Positions 25,125 to 36,700 are shown, counted from the first letter of the stretch. The stretch is 64,000 nt of DNA from Schistocerca nitens (GCF_023898315.1 NC_064618.1:181775548-181839547), one strand, 5' to 3'. A program made the numbers and translations. The notes: a model not told the origin generated them from the letters alone.

Positions 25125-26040
25125 CGTGGAAGGGGATCTTCAGATGCGACTCCTCGTATTGAGAATCAGCACATGCTAACTGCAAATCTGACTTTGTCCA
25201 CGCTCTGACGCCCTTATGAGTTCAGACTGAGGCACAACATTACCTCTCAGCACTGATGCCATTCAGCGCTGTTCCAATGCAACCCATTATCATTCATATA
25301 ATAATTTTCACATAACGTGCTATTAATAGCGTTCAGTGTGACAGCAATAGGCCGCAGGTCGTCCCCATTTTTAAGAAAGGTCTGTATGATAGCGCCGTTA
25401 CTACTACTATCCTAAGCTCGCAAATGGTACGAGGGCAGCATTTTCATACGATGGTTATGAATGAAGCAACGGTGTAATAAAATTGCGAATTTCGTTTTTT
25501 TCACTGTTCGTGGCGATTCTGTTACCTCTATTGCCTAACTGATTTGCCGCTGTAGTCCATCTGTAAGTTGCAGTGGAGCTAAACTCGAAAAGTGAGATCC
25601 AAACGGTCTTTTCGATCCCCAATTTCAGGCACAAAACGAAAAATAACGGCAACACTCTTCTGATATCGTAAAAATGTTGACCGACGAAAAAGTGGCGAAT
25701 AGTGTCGATAGCTTGAAGAGGTAAGCCGTGATGGTTTGTAAGGGGAAAATAGGTGGGAAGATATCCTTATTCAGAGCTGAAAATATTGGAGAATAAATCA
25801 ATTGAATTAGCAACGAACTTACTTGAAAATGCTCAGAAATTTCAACGATTGTTCTCCATGAAACTATTAGACAATTTAGGTTATCGTAAGCGCTACGGGT
25901 GCACAGATCACAAATATTAAATGAAATACTTACAAGCAAACAACTCTCACGAATTAGTAAAGGGAGGAATTTTTTGGTTGCAAAGCGAAGGGCGATGAGA
26001 GACACTAGTTCACCAAACGCCTGTGAATGCGCGATAATCG
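23866..26040. other. Gene-free stretch with a GA microsatellite
   Basis: Contains (GA)n followed by a G run at 25066-25124. Nothing coding is supported on either strand. Confidence 0.5.
25066..25124. repeat. (GA)n microsatellite with terminal G run
   Basis: About 24 uninterrupted GA units followed by nine or ten G. Confidence 0.97.
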
Positions 26041-26129
26041 ATGGAAAGCCCGAACCCGCCCCCGCCCTCTCTCTTCCTTCCTCCCTCCCTCCCTCCTCCC
26101 CCCCCCCCCCCCCAAACACACACACCTTT

Positions 26130-26397
26130 TTTTCTTCTTCTTGAAGTATATCACGGACTTTGCCGACGTGAGGAGGCATGCGTGCTTCAGAGATACGAAT
26201 AGCCGTACTGTAGGTGCAACCGTAAAGGAGTGGTATCTGTGGAAAGGCCAAGCTAACCTTTTGTTGCTAAAAGTAGTCATACGGCAGTAGTTGCAGCGGC
26301 ATCAGTCTGATCGGATCTTGTAAAATTATCCAAGATGATCTTGCAGTGCTGGTACTGCGAACGACTGAAAGCAAATGGTAACTTCCCCGCTATCACG

Positions 26398-26447
<50 letters not shown>

Positions 26448-28530
26448 CCTCTCCCTCACTCCCCCCTTTTTTTCGACGGCAAGCAGCTCTTCTGGCATCC
26501 TCTTGGGTAAAATATTCCAGAGGTAAAACAGTCCCCCTTTTGGAACACCGGTCGGTGACTACTCAGAAGCATCTCGTCAAGAGAAGCAAACAGGCATTCT
26601 GCGTGCCAAGTGTGGAATGTGTGATCTCTTAATCGGATAGCTAAGTTCCAGAATTTAAAAAGGGAAACGGATACTTTTCAGTTAGAGACACAATGGGAAA
26701 TAGTGAAGTGCAACGGCAGGAAGGAACACGATAGCTGATCAGCTTAATACAGAGTTATCAACACAAAACAAAATACGGTAAATGCAATACTACTATTGCA
26801 CACAGGTAAGTTACTATGAACATTATACTGAAGGAGTTACCGTAGCCAAGATGTATACGAAGGTAACAACTACCACAGCAGTGTAAGCTGGTACACCAAT
26901 TCGCTCTGCAGATGATGAGATTGGAAGAACGATGAGACAAAGGAAATTATTCAGATAGTTAAGGGAAACGAAAACTTAATTGTGACTGGTAACTAGCATT
27001 GGGTAATAGAAAAAGGAAGAGGAGGATAAACAGTACAATATGGATTAGGGGAAATGAATGAAAGGGGAACCCGCCTGGTAGAACTTTGCACGGAGCATAA
27101 CTCAGTCATTGCTCCACTTGGTTAAGAACCAAGTAAGAATGATGCACATGTGGAAGAGACGTTGAGACACTGGAAGGTGGGTATATAATGGCAAGAAGGA
27201 ATTTCGGAACCGCATTTTAAACAGTTCGAGTTTCAGAGGGAGCATTAAGCAGCGTTGGACTGAAACGGGGGGAATATGATAGATGACGAATGGATAGCTT
27301 TGAGAGATGAAATAGGAAAGGCAACAGAGGATCAAATAGGTAAAAAGGAAATCTTTGGATAATAAAGAGATAATTAAACTGACGAAAGGGAGAAAAGAAG
27401 AAAATGCGACAAATGAAGAAGGCGTAAGGGAATACAAAAGTCAATTCTAAAGAAGGCAGCTGCAGAAAAGTGTTAATACTACACAACCATCAGTCATGGT
27501 TGCAAAATATTGACAAGAGTTATTTACTGAAGAATGGAAAAACAGGTAGAAGCTGTCCCCGAGAACCAGGCTGCAGTTTCGAGTGTGGTAGGACATGAAA
27601 GAGAAGCAGCAGTCGAGAAACGAGTGAGACCGAAGTGTAGCATAACCCCCCCCCCCCCCTCGATGTTATTCAATGTGTACAATGAGCAAGTAGTGTGAGG
27701 AGCCAAGAAGTAATTTTGAAGGGGAATTAAAATTCATGGAAAATAAATAAAAACTTCGAAGTTTGCCTATGACATTGTAATTCTGTCAGACGACAAAGGA
27801 TACAGAAAAACAGCTGAACGGAATGGATAGCCTTGAAATGAGCTTATAAGATGAACATCAACGAACAGTGTAACAGGCTAATAGAGTGTAATCGAATTAA
27901 AATAGGTAATACCGAAAGAATTAAATTAGGAAATAAAGTGAAAGTAGTAGATCAGTTTTACTATGTGGACAGTATAATTACTGACGATGGACGAAATAAA
28001 AGGTTATAAAATGTAGACTGGCTACAACGAGACAAGCGTTTCTGAAAACGAGGAATTTATTTACAACTAACATCAACTTAAGAGCTATATTCTTTTCTAA
28101 ACGTATTTTGGAGAGTAGCCTTGTACGTAAATGAAACGTGGACGTACGGAGCACAGACATGAACAGAATAAAAGCTTTTGAAATATGGTGCTACACAAGA
28201 ATGCTGAAGATTAGATAGGTAGGCCAAATAACAAATGAGGTAGTACTGAATCGAACTGGTAAAAACAGAAATTTATGGCAGAACTTGACTAAACGAAGGG
28301 ATTGATTGAAGGGACATATCACGAAACATCAAGAAATTGTCAATTTGATAATGAAAGGAAGTGTGGAGAATAAAAATTGTATATGGAGGTCTAAGTCTGT
28401 CTACAGTAAGCAGCTTCAAATGGATGTACGTTGAGGTAGTTATGCAGAGATGAACAAGCCTGCACAGGATATCCTAACATGGGTAGCTTCAACAAACCAA
28501 GCTTTGGACTCAAGAATACAACAACAAGCC
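26130..28530 (+). mobile_element. RTE-type LINE, element C, old and internally deleted
   Basis: It aligns end to end with elements A and B: the 5' UTR blocks at 26150-26400 (GCATGCGTGC, ATAGCCGTACTGTAGGTGCAACC), the TCCTCTTGGGTAAAATATTCC block at 26499, then remnants of EN (26650-27120) and RT (27440-28300), and a tail with ATACAACAACAA at 28516. It has many frameshifts and is about 900 bp shorter than element A. A (CT)n microsatellite (26399-26446) grew inside its 5' UTR and a C run lies at 27646-27659. No functional frame remains. Confidence 0.88.
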
Positions 28531-30199
28531 ATCACTGGCGAAGTCCATCGTAAGACGTTGCAGAAAATGCGTCATACTGTTTACAACAAATGCTGCTACA
28601 TCGAACTATTTCAATACACTGTGTGGAAAGTGTTGATGATTCCGTTCTACCGTCTAGGTCTCAAAAGGATGTTAGTGTAATATATTTACAATCTTGGTCA
28701 AGTATCTTGGCATAAAAACTTCTGCAGATGAGGTTGAAGAGTGTTATACTGCGATTAAAGATCAGGCAAATAACGCATGTCAACTCATTCGCATAGAATA
28801 TTTAAGTGTAACGTCAGCAGAGACTGAATGAGCACGTAAGTCAACTCGCCAAGAAAACAAATGGCCAATGGAGCGTAACTACATGAAATACTAGCAAATT
28901 TAATCAATTTTGGAGTATTCTTTCCCTTTCTTGCATCCTTACAAACGAATGTTCGGAGACGAGCTGCGCACATTGTTTAATCAGAGCGACACTGCCATTG
29001 ATCAGATTCTATTTTTGTATTTGCTGCAGTGGGAGTCACAACGAAGATGTGGTGTATCGTGAAAGACAAAATAAATAAGAATTCGGGTCCGTACAGAAGT
29101 AGTACGCCTCTCGCATTTTTGTGCGAGTTACGTAAAGTCACAGAAGACTGTCAAGACAATTTTTGAAACTTCGCTTGGTTTTCAAATTACCTGGCAGTAA
29201 ACCGATTCGTTTGACATGTTTCTCGGACTCTATATGACGAACGTATCGCCTAGCAGCTGATTTGCCGAACAACTTTGACGGTTTACGCATGCGTTTGCCA
29301 AACAGTTAGCAGTTGCTTGCTGGTCTATTATCTATAACTGAAATGTCTGCAACTGGAGCAGATTTCGAAGATGTAAAGTTTATATACTGCACTGCACCTC
29401 GTACGTTGCCCACAAGTGTCAAAATACTTAGCGACACGATACCCACTGCGTAATAGCTTCTTCAGTAGAGCGGTTGAGTTTGAGAAACTTCGTTAATTGT
29501 TTGAGAAATCCGTGGATAGCAAACAACGAATCTGAGAAACTATTCTGATCGTTTACAGGGGCCTTAGGAGGGAGGATAATGGCAAATCAGTGCGATGTGT
29601 CTTTTGCAACACAACGTTCAGTATGGAGAGTGGTGGGGTGGGGGAGGCAGCGTGCATCCAAATAGACAGAACTGAAGCAATTCGCTTTACACTGAACCTT
29701 ACGCGCCCTTTCACACGGAAGACGTGTATAGCTCTGCCTTCGGCTCATTGTAGTAGTCGTATAGGGTAGGCTACTAAATAGTGAATCGCCGCTGCAGTGT
29801 GCCACTTGCCGTTCGTCGAGTGCCTCGCTGCTAATCGGCATTAGTATGCGGTTTCAGCACACACTGCCAAAAAAACAACTTGTTTTTGATCACTACTGAT
29901 CAGTTATATATCGTATAATAAAGGTCTTTTTCGCTTGTCTGACACAGTGAAATCGGCGACTGTATTCTATGTAGTGAGTCTCATTGTGAAAGTGTAGAGG
30001 ATGCCAGTAATGGGGAGGGGAGGCTGTTCCAGACCAGCCGACTCAAATAATCGAAGCTTGGCATAACATAAGAAGACTATATAACAAAGGTTTTTAACGC
30101 TTTGTCTCCACAGTAGAACAAAATCACAGAAGAACAAAGTCATCCGATTCCTCCCCTTTCGCCCTCTGACATGGGAAACAGCACTTCAATTTTCCTCTC
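28531..30199. other. No gene supported
   Basis: Mixed-composition sequence without recognisable repeats or coding families. A somewhat GC-richer patch lies at 29590-29850 but shows no splice-bounded frame I can defend. Confidence 0.45.
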
Positions 30200-31040
30200 A
30201 AGCCACTCCAGAAATCCTACAACTCATCAGTTCACTGCCGTTGAAAAAAATTATTTTCCCATGTTGCTGATACAATACTTCGATAGCCACAAAAGTTTTG
30301 TGAACACAATCGACATATTTGTATTCACAGAGTGGGCTACATAAAACTGGCCATGACCGCCATTGCAGCGATGAAGCGCTGCGCTAGATTTGTCGAACTG
30401 CTGTAGATACTCCACTTTGTGAGTATTATCTGAATATAAGTGATCCTTCAATTTGTCCCACAGATAAATATGCAAGGAGGAGGGATCAGAGCGGCCACGA
30501 GATTGCATTGCCTCTGCTGACAGTCCTCCCTTCACCGAAAATCTCTGCACTAGGGACAAAGTTTCCAGGGAGGCGTGTGCTGTTGCCCCGTCTTGCTGAG
30601 AACATCAGTACTGTAATTCATCTTCTGCGAGTTGATCCACTTATGGAGTAAACAGTTGATGAACATATGGGTTAACCTCAACACTTTGGTGAAATAAACC
30701 TGTTACAATGAGGACATCAGAAATTTTCGCACCAAACACCAATCTTGAGATTATACAACGGTTCTTCAAAGTACTGGCAGGGATTTTCTGACGCATGATT
30801 GTGTGTTCATACACGCTGACGGACTAATCCAGGCCTCATCAGAAGAAATGAAAACCTGAGGATCCGAAAGCCCCTCACTTCACTCAGAAACCACCGGCAG
30901 AACACTACACGTCAAAGTTCATCTGAATGCTTTAATAGACGCACAACAAATTTGTAACGATGCAGATGCAGGTCCTATTTAATAAAGTTTCCACACGACG
31001 ATTTCGCAATACCCACTGGTATATACAAATGGCACTGAGA
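30200..31040 (-). pseudogene. Relic of an IS630/Tc1-mariner-superfamily DDE transposase
   Basis: Read on the minus strand in shifting frames, the order of conserved blocks is clear. DLHLHRYK comes near 30980, FCRWFLSEV near 30890, then THNHASENPCQYFEEPLYNLKIGVWC (30730-30810). Next come a degenerate catalytic block (ARRGNSTRL for an original QDGA-type motif, near 30590) and WDKLKDHLYSDNTHKVEYLQQF (30400-30470). This is the layout of the transposases often labelled Tc3-like in insect annotations. Numerous stops and shifts make it inactive. Termini were not identified. The relic at 63530-64000 belongs to a related lineage. Confidence 0.72.
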
Positions 31041-32655
31041 CTTCGTCGGACTTTGTTCCAGGCTTCCATTCATTCGAGCTATGTTTTCTGATGCTCGGCC
31101 TCTTTTCGCATAGTTACGGTTTTTTTTTCTCTACGAAGCCCGTTTCGCACCACTTGACCTCTAAGTTTTGCACTGCGGGTAGTTTTGCCAAAACACTTTC
31201 AGTTTCAAAAAATGCGGAAATAGTTACGCACATGTTTTCCACGGATTGTGCTTCACGTAACATTCGACAATGGACATGCGATTTTTAGAGTTAGATCATT
31301 TTGTGTTGAATTCAATTGGTAATTAATGACACCTGTCCCCCCTCCCCACCGCTCCGCTCAAACGCGACAACACAGCAGCGAAGTGCTGCGATAGAACGCA
31401 TGCGAGATGCGCGTGCGCAAAAATATGACAGCAACTGATAGGTTTTCACTGTTTCCAGCATTTTCTGTAATCGACAGTTAACCTACTCATTAAGAAGGAC
31501 CACTTCTGCATCAGCCTTATTTTCCTGGCCTTTATTATTCTGCCGCTGACCCCCTCCCGTATAATGACATAATTCAAACATGTTCCATGTTTTTGCGACA
31601 AACAAATTTATTTTGTACTCACTCCACGCACTCCAGAGTCACAGTCTCTCTTCCTTTCTCCCTCATATATATTTCCATGTTTTCACACGCTTGCATTCAC
31701 CGGCTGAAAGAACAGTTTCAATATCGTACAGAGGAAGTCACAGATATATGACAAACTGAAAAATTTCTCAGTATCTGGACGCAACGTCTCGTGAACGCAT
31801 TGCGAATCTCCAAAACTTAGTCGAGGACAACTTGTTCGATGCACTAATTCTTTCTTTTCTGTACTTAGTATTTCTTCCTTATGGAAACATTGTTTTGTAA
31901 CTGAAATGTTCTACAACAAGATGCCCATACGTGTGAGTTTGGCCAACACCTGACTGACATAGAGCTAGGTACTGTTACCGGTACTCTGCAGTAACAGGAA
32001 CTGGTGCACTGCACCCATATCCACGACATCTCGTAAGAAATGAAATGGAATGTAGCTTGCAAAGTACTGATAGAAATTCAGATAAATTTGTTACGGCGTT
32101 TCAAATGAAAAACCGATGAGGCCTCAAATTTTCCTCCGACGCCACACTTACACTCTCGCTGCATTTTCACGCGGTGCCTCTAACCTTGTACAGAACGCCG
32201 AATTACATCATCTTAAATGGTTGCTCCTTAAACAGAAAACGTCGCGAGTTACAATTACTGACTTTCGTAAAACGCTAAAGTGTCTTTTTATGTAATGCCC
32301 CATACACTATCAGAAAGATACTACTAATTATATCCAGTGAAAATGAAAGACGTCACGCCCTTCGTGAGAGTCTGTATCTTCGGGATAGAGGTGATCGTCT
32401 GCTGGAATGAATATCAGAGGTTGGATTTTGGGTATACAACAAGGAGAGCTACTATTAAACCGAATAAGTGTCTTTACTTTAGGATCAAGCTAAGGAGAAA
32501 ATAAAAAATTAAGAAGTTAGAAAAGCATCGCCGAATAAATGTACAGTGTAGGAGCAGTTTCAGTTCCCGAGAAGCATACATGTATGTTTTTTTCCAGCTC
32601 TTTAGGTTCTCTAACCGACTTGTTAACAAAAAGGAAGGATTGAAGATTACGGTCT
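31041..32655. other. No gene supported
   Basis: No coding family or repeat recognised. It may include the 5' end of the preceding transposon relic. Confidence 0.45.
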
Positions 32656-32868
32656 GAAGTTCCATCGACGACGAGGTCATCAGAGCTCGAATTGGGGAAG
32701 GGAATCGGCGGTGACCTTTCAGAGGAACCATCCAGGCATTCGCCTTAAGCGAATTTTTGGAAATCAGGGAAAACCTAAACGTGGATTGACAGACAGGGAT
32801 TTGAACCGCCGTACGCCCGAATAAAAGTCCGAAGTCTTCCCACTCCGCCGCTTCAGTCGTTGACTCGT
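32656..32868 (-). mobile_element. tRNA-derived SINE (second family), minus orientation
   Basis: Blocks in order: GAAGTTCCATCGACGACGAG, AGGAACCATCCAGGCATT, AAATCAGGGAAAACCTAAA, then a tRNA-like part with ATTTGAACCGCCGTACGCCC (B-box complement) ending near CACTCCGCCGC. It corresponds to the reverse complement of the element at 46449, with moderate decay. Confidence 0.8.
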
Positions 32869-33169
32869 TCACAGTAAATACGACCAATCTCTTGCTGTAT
32901 TGGCCAGTAACTGCGCCAGGTTCTCTTTTCTTACGGAGCATCTAAATGACAAATTCTGTAGACCTAAAGACATGCCTATCACTCCCTAATACAGCAATCT
33001 GTTTGTTCTTCCTGGATTTTCATGTCTTGTGCTCCTTATTTACCTAACATATATTTAACCCCTTTGTCGTAACGTACCCAATGATTCAGCAAGTAATCTT
33101 AAAACAATTTAAATACAAGTTCTTTACAGAGGACCCGCGTTCTCCTTCGTACTCTGCATAATGTGAGTC

Positions 33170-33171
<2 letters not shown>

Positions 33172-33224
<53 letters not shown>
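33172..33224. repeat. (TA)n microsatellite, left flank of the Tc1 element
   Basis: An uninterrupted TA tract that resumes at 34634-34652 after the Tc1-type element. The element therefore inserted into a pre-existing TA array, consistent with the TA target preference of the superfamily. Confidence 0.97.
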
Positions 33225-33227
<3 letters not shown>

Positions 33228-34633
33228 TCCTGGAAATTGAAATAAGAACACCGTGAATTCATCGTCCCAGGAAGGGGAAACTTTATTGACACATTCCTGG
33301 GGTCAGATACATCACATGATCACACTGACAGAACCACAGGCACATAGACACAGGCAACAGAGCATGCACAATGTCGGCACTAGGACAGTGTATATCCACC
33401 TTTCGCAGCAATGCAGGCTGCTATTCTCCCATGGAGACGATCGTATAGATGCTGGATGTAGTCCTGTGGAACGGCTTGCCATGCCATTTCCACCTGGCGC
33501 CTCAGTTGGACCAGCGTTCGTGCTGGACGTGCAGACCGCGTGAGACGACGCTTCATCCAGTCCCAAACATGCTCAATGGGAGATCTTGCTGGCCAGGGTA
33601 GTTGACTTACACCTTCTAGAGCACGTTGGGTGGCACGGGATACATGCGGACGTGCATTGTCCTGTTGGAACAGCAAGTTCCCTTGCCGGTCTAGGAATGG
33701 TAGAACGATGGGTTCGATGACGGTTTGGATGTACCGTGCACTATTCAGTGTCCCCTCGACGATCACCAGTGGTGTACGGCCAGTGTAGGAGATCGCTCCC
33801 CACACCATGATGCCTGGTGTTGGCCCTGTGTGCCTCGGTTGTATGCAGTCCTGATTGTGGCGCTCACCTGCACGGCGCCAAACACGCATACGACCATCAT
33901 TGGCACCAAGGCAGAAGCGACTCTCATCGCTGAAGACGACACGTCTCCATTCGTCCCTCCATTCACGCCTGTCGCGACACCACTGGAGGCGGGCTGCACG
34001 ATGTTGGGGCGTGAGCGGAAGACGGCCTAACGGTGTGCGGGACCGTAGCCCAGCTTCATGGAGACGGCTGCGAATGGTCCTCGCCGATACCCCAGGAGCA
34101 ACAGTGTCCCTAATTTGCTGGGAAGTGGCGGTGCGGTCCCCTACGGCACTGCGTAGGATCCTACGGTCTTGGCGTGCATCCGTGCGTCGCTGCGGTCCGG
34201 TCCCAGGTCGACGGGCACGTGCACCTTCCGCCGACCACTGGCGACAACATCGATGTACTGTGGAGACCTCACGCCCCACGCGTTGAGCAATTCGGCGGTA
34301 CGTCCACCCGGCCTCCCGCATGCCCACTATACGCCCTCGCTCAAAGTCCGTCAACTGCACATACGGTTCACGTCCACGCTGTCGCGGCATGCTACCAGTG
34401 TTAAAGACTGCGATGGAGCTCCGTATGCCACGGCAAACTGGCTGACACTGACGGCGGCGGTGCACAAATGCTGCGCAGCTAGCGCCATTCGACGGCCAAC
34501 ACCGCGGTTCCTGGTGTGTCCGCTGTGCCGTGCGTGTGATCATTGCTTGTACAGCCCTCTCGCAGTGTCCGGAGCAAGTATGGTGGGTCTGACACACCGG
34601 TGTCAATGTGTTCTTTTTCCATTTCCAGGAGTG
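33225..34633 (-). mobile_element. Complete Tc1-type DNA transposon with terminal inverted repeats
   Basis: A 1409-bp element flanked by TA. The ends form an imperfect inverted repeat of about 27 bp (YACTCCTGGAAATKGAAA followed by a GAACAC block). The single minus-strand gene at 33380-34390 fills most of the interior. GC content (about 58 percent in the gene) is far above the surrounding sequence. Lack of visible decay and an open frame mark it as one of the youngest insertions here. Confidence 0.95.
33380..34390 (-). CDS. Tc1-type transposase, full-length frame with a 4-residue deletion at the active site
   Basis: It encodes 336 residues. The start is set at the ATG at 34390 (MPRQRGREPYVQL), because the longer open frame upstream runs through the terminal repeat, a TA tract and the neighbouring array. 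Two helix-turn-helix segments form the N-terminal paired-like DNA-binding region (about residues 14-52 and 70-112). The catalytic domain follows, with the first Asp at 155 (VVFSDESRF), VWGAI near 197, and the second Asp at 244 (LLFQQDNARPH). The third acidic residue is Glu273 in SPIEHVWDWMKRRL. Only 28 residues separate Asp244 and Glu273, while the family norm is about 34. The usual SPDLSPIEH segment is shortened to SPIEH, an in-frame loss of four residues at about 33578. The protein would cut and paste the element at TA sites if active, but this spacing change probably abolishes or weakens catalysis (inference). No introns, as usual for the family. Confidence 0.93.
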   Translation of the reverse strand: MPRQRGREPYVQLTDFERGRIVGMREAGWTYRRIAQRVGREVSTVHRCCRQWSAEGARARRPGTGPQRRTDARQDRRILRSAVGDRTATSQQIRDTVAPGVSARTIRSRLHEAGLRSRTPLGRLPLTPQHRAARLQWCRDRREWRDEWRRVVFSDESRFCLGANDGRMRVWRRAGERHNQDCIQPRHTGPTPGIMVWGAISYTGRTPLVIVEGTLNSARYIQTVIEPIVLPFLDRQGNLLFQQDNARPHVSRATQRALEGVSQLPWPARSPIEHVWDWMKRRLTRSARPARTLVQLRRQVEMAWQAVPQDYIQHLYDRLHGRIAACIAAKGGYTLS

Positions 34634-34765
34634 TATATATATATATATATATAATTTAACTATATATGACCATGCAGCTTTGCTAGAATAGAAATGATAA
34701 TTAAATGAACACCCTAGCTGCAAGCAGGCGTTGATACACTTCGTTGGGGACATGTTGAAAATGTG

Positions 34766-34840
34766 TGCCCCGACCGGGACTCGAACCCGGGATCTCCTGC
34801 TTACATGGCAGACGCTCTATCCATCTGAGCCACCGCGGGC
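34766..34840 (-). tRNA. tRNA-like gene, Thr(UGU)-type anticodon, array copy 1
   Basis: 75 nt. The D-arm/A-box TGGCTCAGATGG and the T-arm/B-box GGTTCGAGTCC are intact, and the anticodon stem TCTGC/GCAGG is paired. The loop CATGTAA puts TGT at 34803-34805, with A instead of the universal U at position 33. Two internal mismatches in the acceptor stem and no variable-arm oddities. More likely a tRNA-derived repeat than a working tRNA. TTTT lies 5 nt downstream of the 3' end (minus sense). Confidence 0.72.
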
Positions 34841-35172
34841 ACGGAGGATAGTGCGTCTGCAGGGACTTATCCCTTGCACGCTCCCCGTGAGATCCACATT
34901 CCCAACATGTCCACAACACTACATTCGTAGTGCGCCTATTAGATGTTTGCCCATCATACTCATTACTCGTGGCAGATTAATCTACCAAGTCCCGTACGAG
35001 TTCGGGCATAGCGTGTGCGTTCGCACACAAGAAGGTCAAAGGCCGGGAACCCATATTTTAATTTAACTATATATGACCATGCAGCTTTGCTAGAATAGAA
35101 ATGATAATTAAATGAACACCCTAGCTGCAAGCAGGCGTTGATACACTTCGTTGGGGACATGTTGAAAATGTG

Positions 35173-35247
35173 TGCCCCGACCGGGACTCGAACCCGGGAT
35201 CTCCTGCTTACATGGCAGACGCTCTATCCATCTGAGCCACCGCGGGC
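35173..35247 (-). tRNA. tRNA-like gene, Thr(UGU)-type, array copy 2
   Basis: Identical to copy 1, displaced by exactly 407 bp. The same A33 in the anticodon loop, acceptor mismatches and downstream TTTT are present. Confidence 0.72.
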
Positions 35248-35579
35248 ACGGAGGATAGTGCGTCTGCAGGGACTTATCCCTTGCACGCTCCCCGTGAGAT
35301 CCACATTCCCAACATGTCCACAACACTACATTCGTAGTGCGCCTATTAGATGTTTGCCCATCATACTCATTACTCGTGGCAGATTAATCTACCAAGTCCC
35401 GTACGAGTTCGGGCATAGCGTGTGCGTTCGCACACAAGAAGGTCAAAGGCCGGGAACCCATATTTTAATTTAACTATATATGACCATGCAGCTTTGCTAG
35501 AATAGAAATGATAATTAAATGAACACCCTAGCTGCAAGCAGGCGTTGATACACTTCGTTGGGGACATGTTGAAAATGTG

Positions 35580-35654
35580 TGCCCCGACCGGGACTCGAAC
35601 CCGGGATCTCCTGCTTACATGGCAGACGCTCTATCCATCTGAGCCACCGCGGGC
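35580..35654 (-). tRNA. tRNA-like gene, Thr(UGU)-type, array copy 3
   Basis: Identical to copies 1 and 2. It is the last complete minus-strand copy before the orientation change. Confidence 0.72.
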
Positions 35655-35986
35655 ACGGAGGATAGTGCGTCTGCAGGGACTTATCCCTTGCACGCTCCCC
35701 GTGAGATCCACATTCCCAACATGTCCACAACACTACATTCGTAGTGCGCCTATTAGATGTTTGCCCATCATACTCATTACTCGTGGCAGATTAATCTACC
35801 AAGTCCCGTACGAGTTCGGGCATAGCGTGTGCGTTCGCACACAAGAAGGTCAAAGGCCGGGAACCCATATTTTAATTTAACTATATATGACCATGCAGCT
35901 TTGCTAGAATAGAAATGATAATTAAATGAACACCCTAGCTGCAAGCAGGCGTTGATACACTTCGTTGGGGACATGTTGAAAATGTG

Positions 35987-36056
35987 TGCCCCGACCGGGA
36001 CTCGAACCCGGGATCTCCTGCTTACATGGCAGACGCTCTATCCATCTGAGCCACCG
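35987..36056 (-). pseudogene. Truncated tRNA-like copy 4 at the palindrome junction
   Basis: 70 of 75 nt are present. The first five bases of the acceptor 5' strand are missing because the inversion breakpoint falls at 36056/36057, inside the tRNA-like gene. The rest is identical to the other copies. Confidence 0.88.
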
Positions 36057-36293
36057 GTCATATATAGTTAAATTAAAATATGGGTTCCCGGCCTTTGACC
36101 TTCTTGTGTGCGAACGCACACGCTATGCCCGAACTCGTACGGGACTTGGTAGATTAATCTGCCACGAGTAATGAGTATGATGGGCAAACATCTAATAGGC
36201 GCACTACGAATGTAGTGTTGTGGACATGTTGGGAATGTGGATCTCACGGGGAGCGTGCAAGGGATAAGTCCCTGCAGACGCACTATCCTCTGT

Positions 36294-36368
36294 GCCCGCG
36301 GTGGCTCAGATGGATAGAGCGTCTGCCATGTAAGCAGGAGATCCCGGGTTCGAGTCCCGGTCGGGGCA
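36294..36368 (+). tRNA. tRNA-like gene, Thr(UGU)-type, array copy 5
   Basis: First plus-strand copy. The gene body is the same as the minus-strand copies; the anticodon TGT is at 36329-36331. The base at 36291, just upstream, is T where other copies have C. TTTT follows at 36374-36377. Confidence 0.72.
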
Positions 36369-36700
36369 CACATTTTCAACATGTCCCCAACGAAGTGTAT
36401 CAACGCCTGCTTGCAGCTAGGGTGTTCATTTAATTATCATTTCTATTCTAGCAAAGCTGCATGGTCATATATAGTTAAATTAAAATATGGGTTCCCGGCC
36501 TTTGACCTTCTTGTGTGCGAACGCACACGCTATGCCCGAACTCGTACGGGACTTGGTAGATTAATCTGCCACGAGTAATGAGTATGATGGGCAAACATCT
36601 AATAGGCGCACTACGAATGTAGTGTTGTGGACATGTTGGGAATGTGGATCTCACGGGGAGCGTGCAAGGGATAAGTCCCTGCAGACGCACTATCCTCCGT

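Noticed and set aside
26277..26526. Frames with long Arg-Glu or Ser-Leu alternations
   Set aside because: Produced by the (CT)n microsatellite inside element C.
32474..32941. 155-codon minus-strand frame as a host gene
   Set aside because: Most of it coincides with the reverse-oriented SINE at 32656-32868.
33380..34753. A 457-codon open frame that seems to fuse array-encoded residues to the Tc1 transposase
   Set aside because: The first 121 codons run through a repeat unit, a TA microsatellite and the terminal inverted repeat. The family start MPRQ at 34390 explains the gene.
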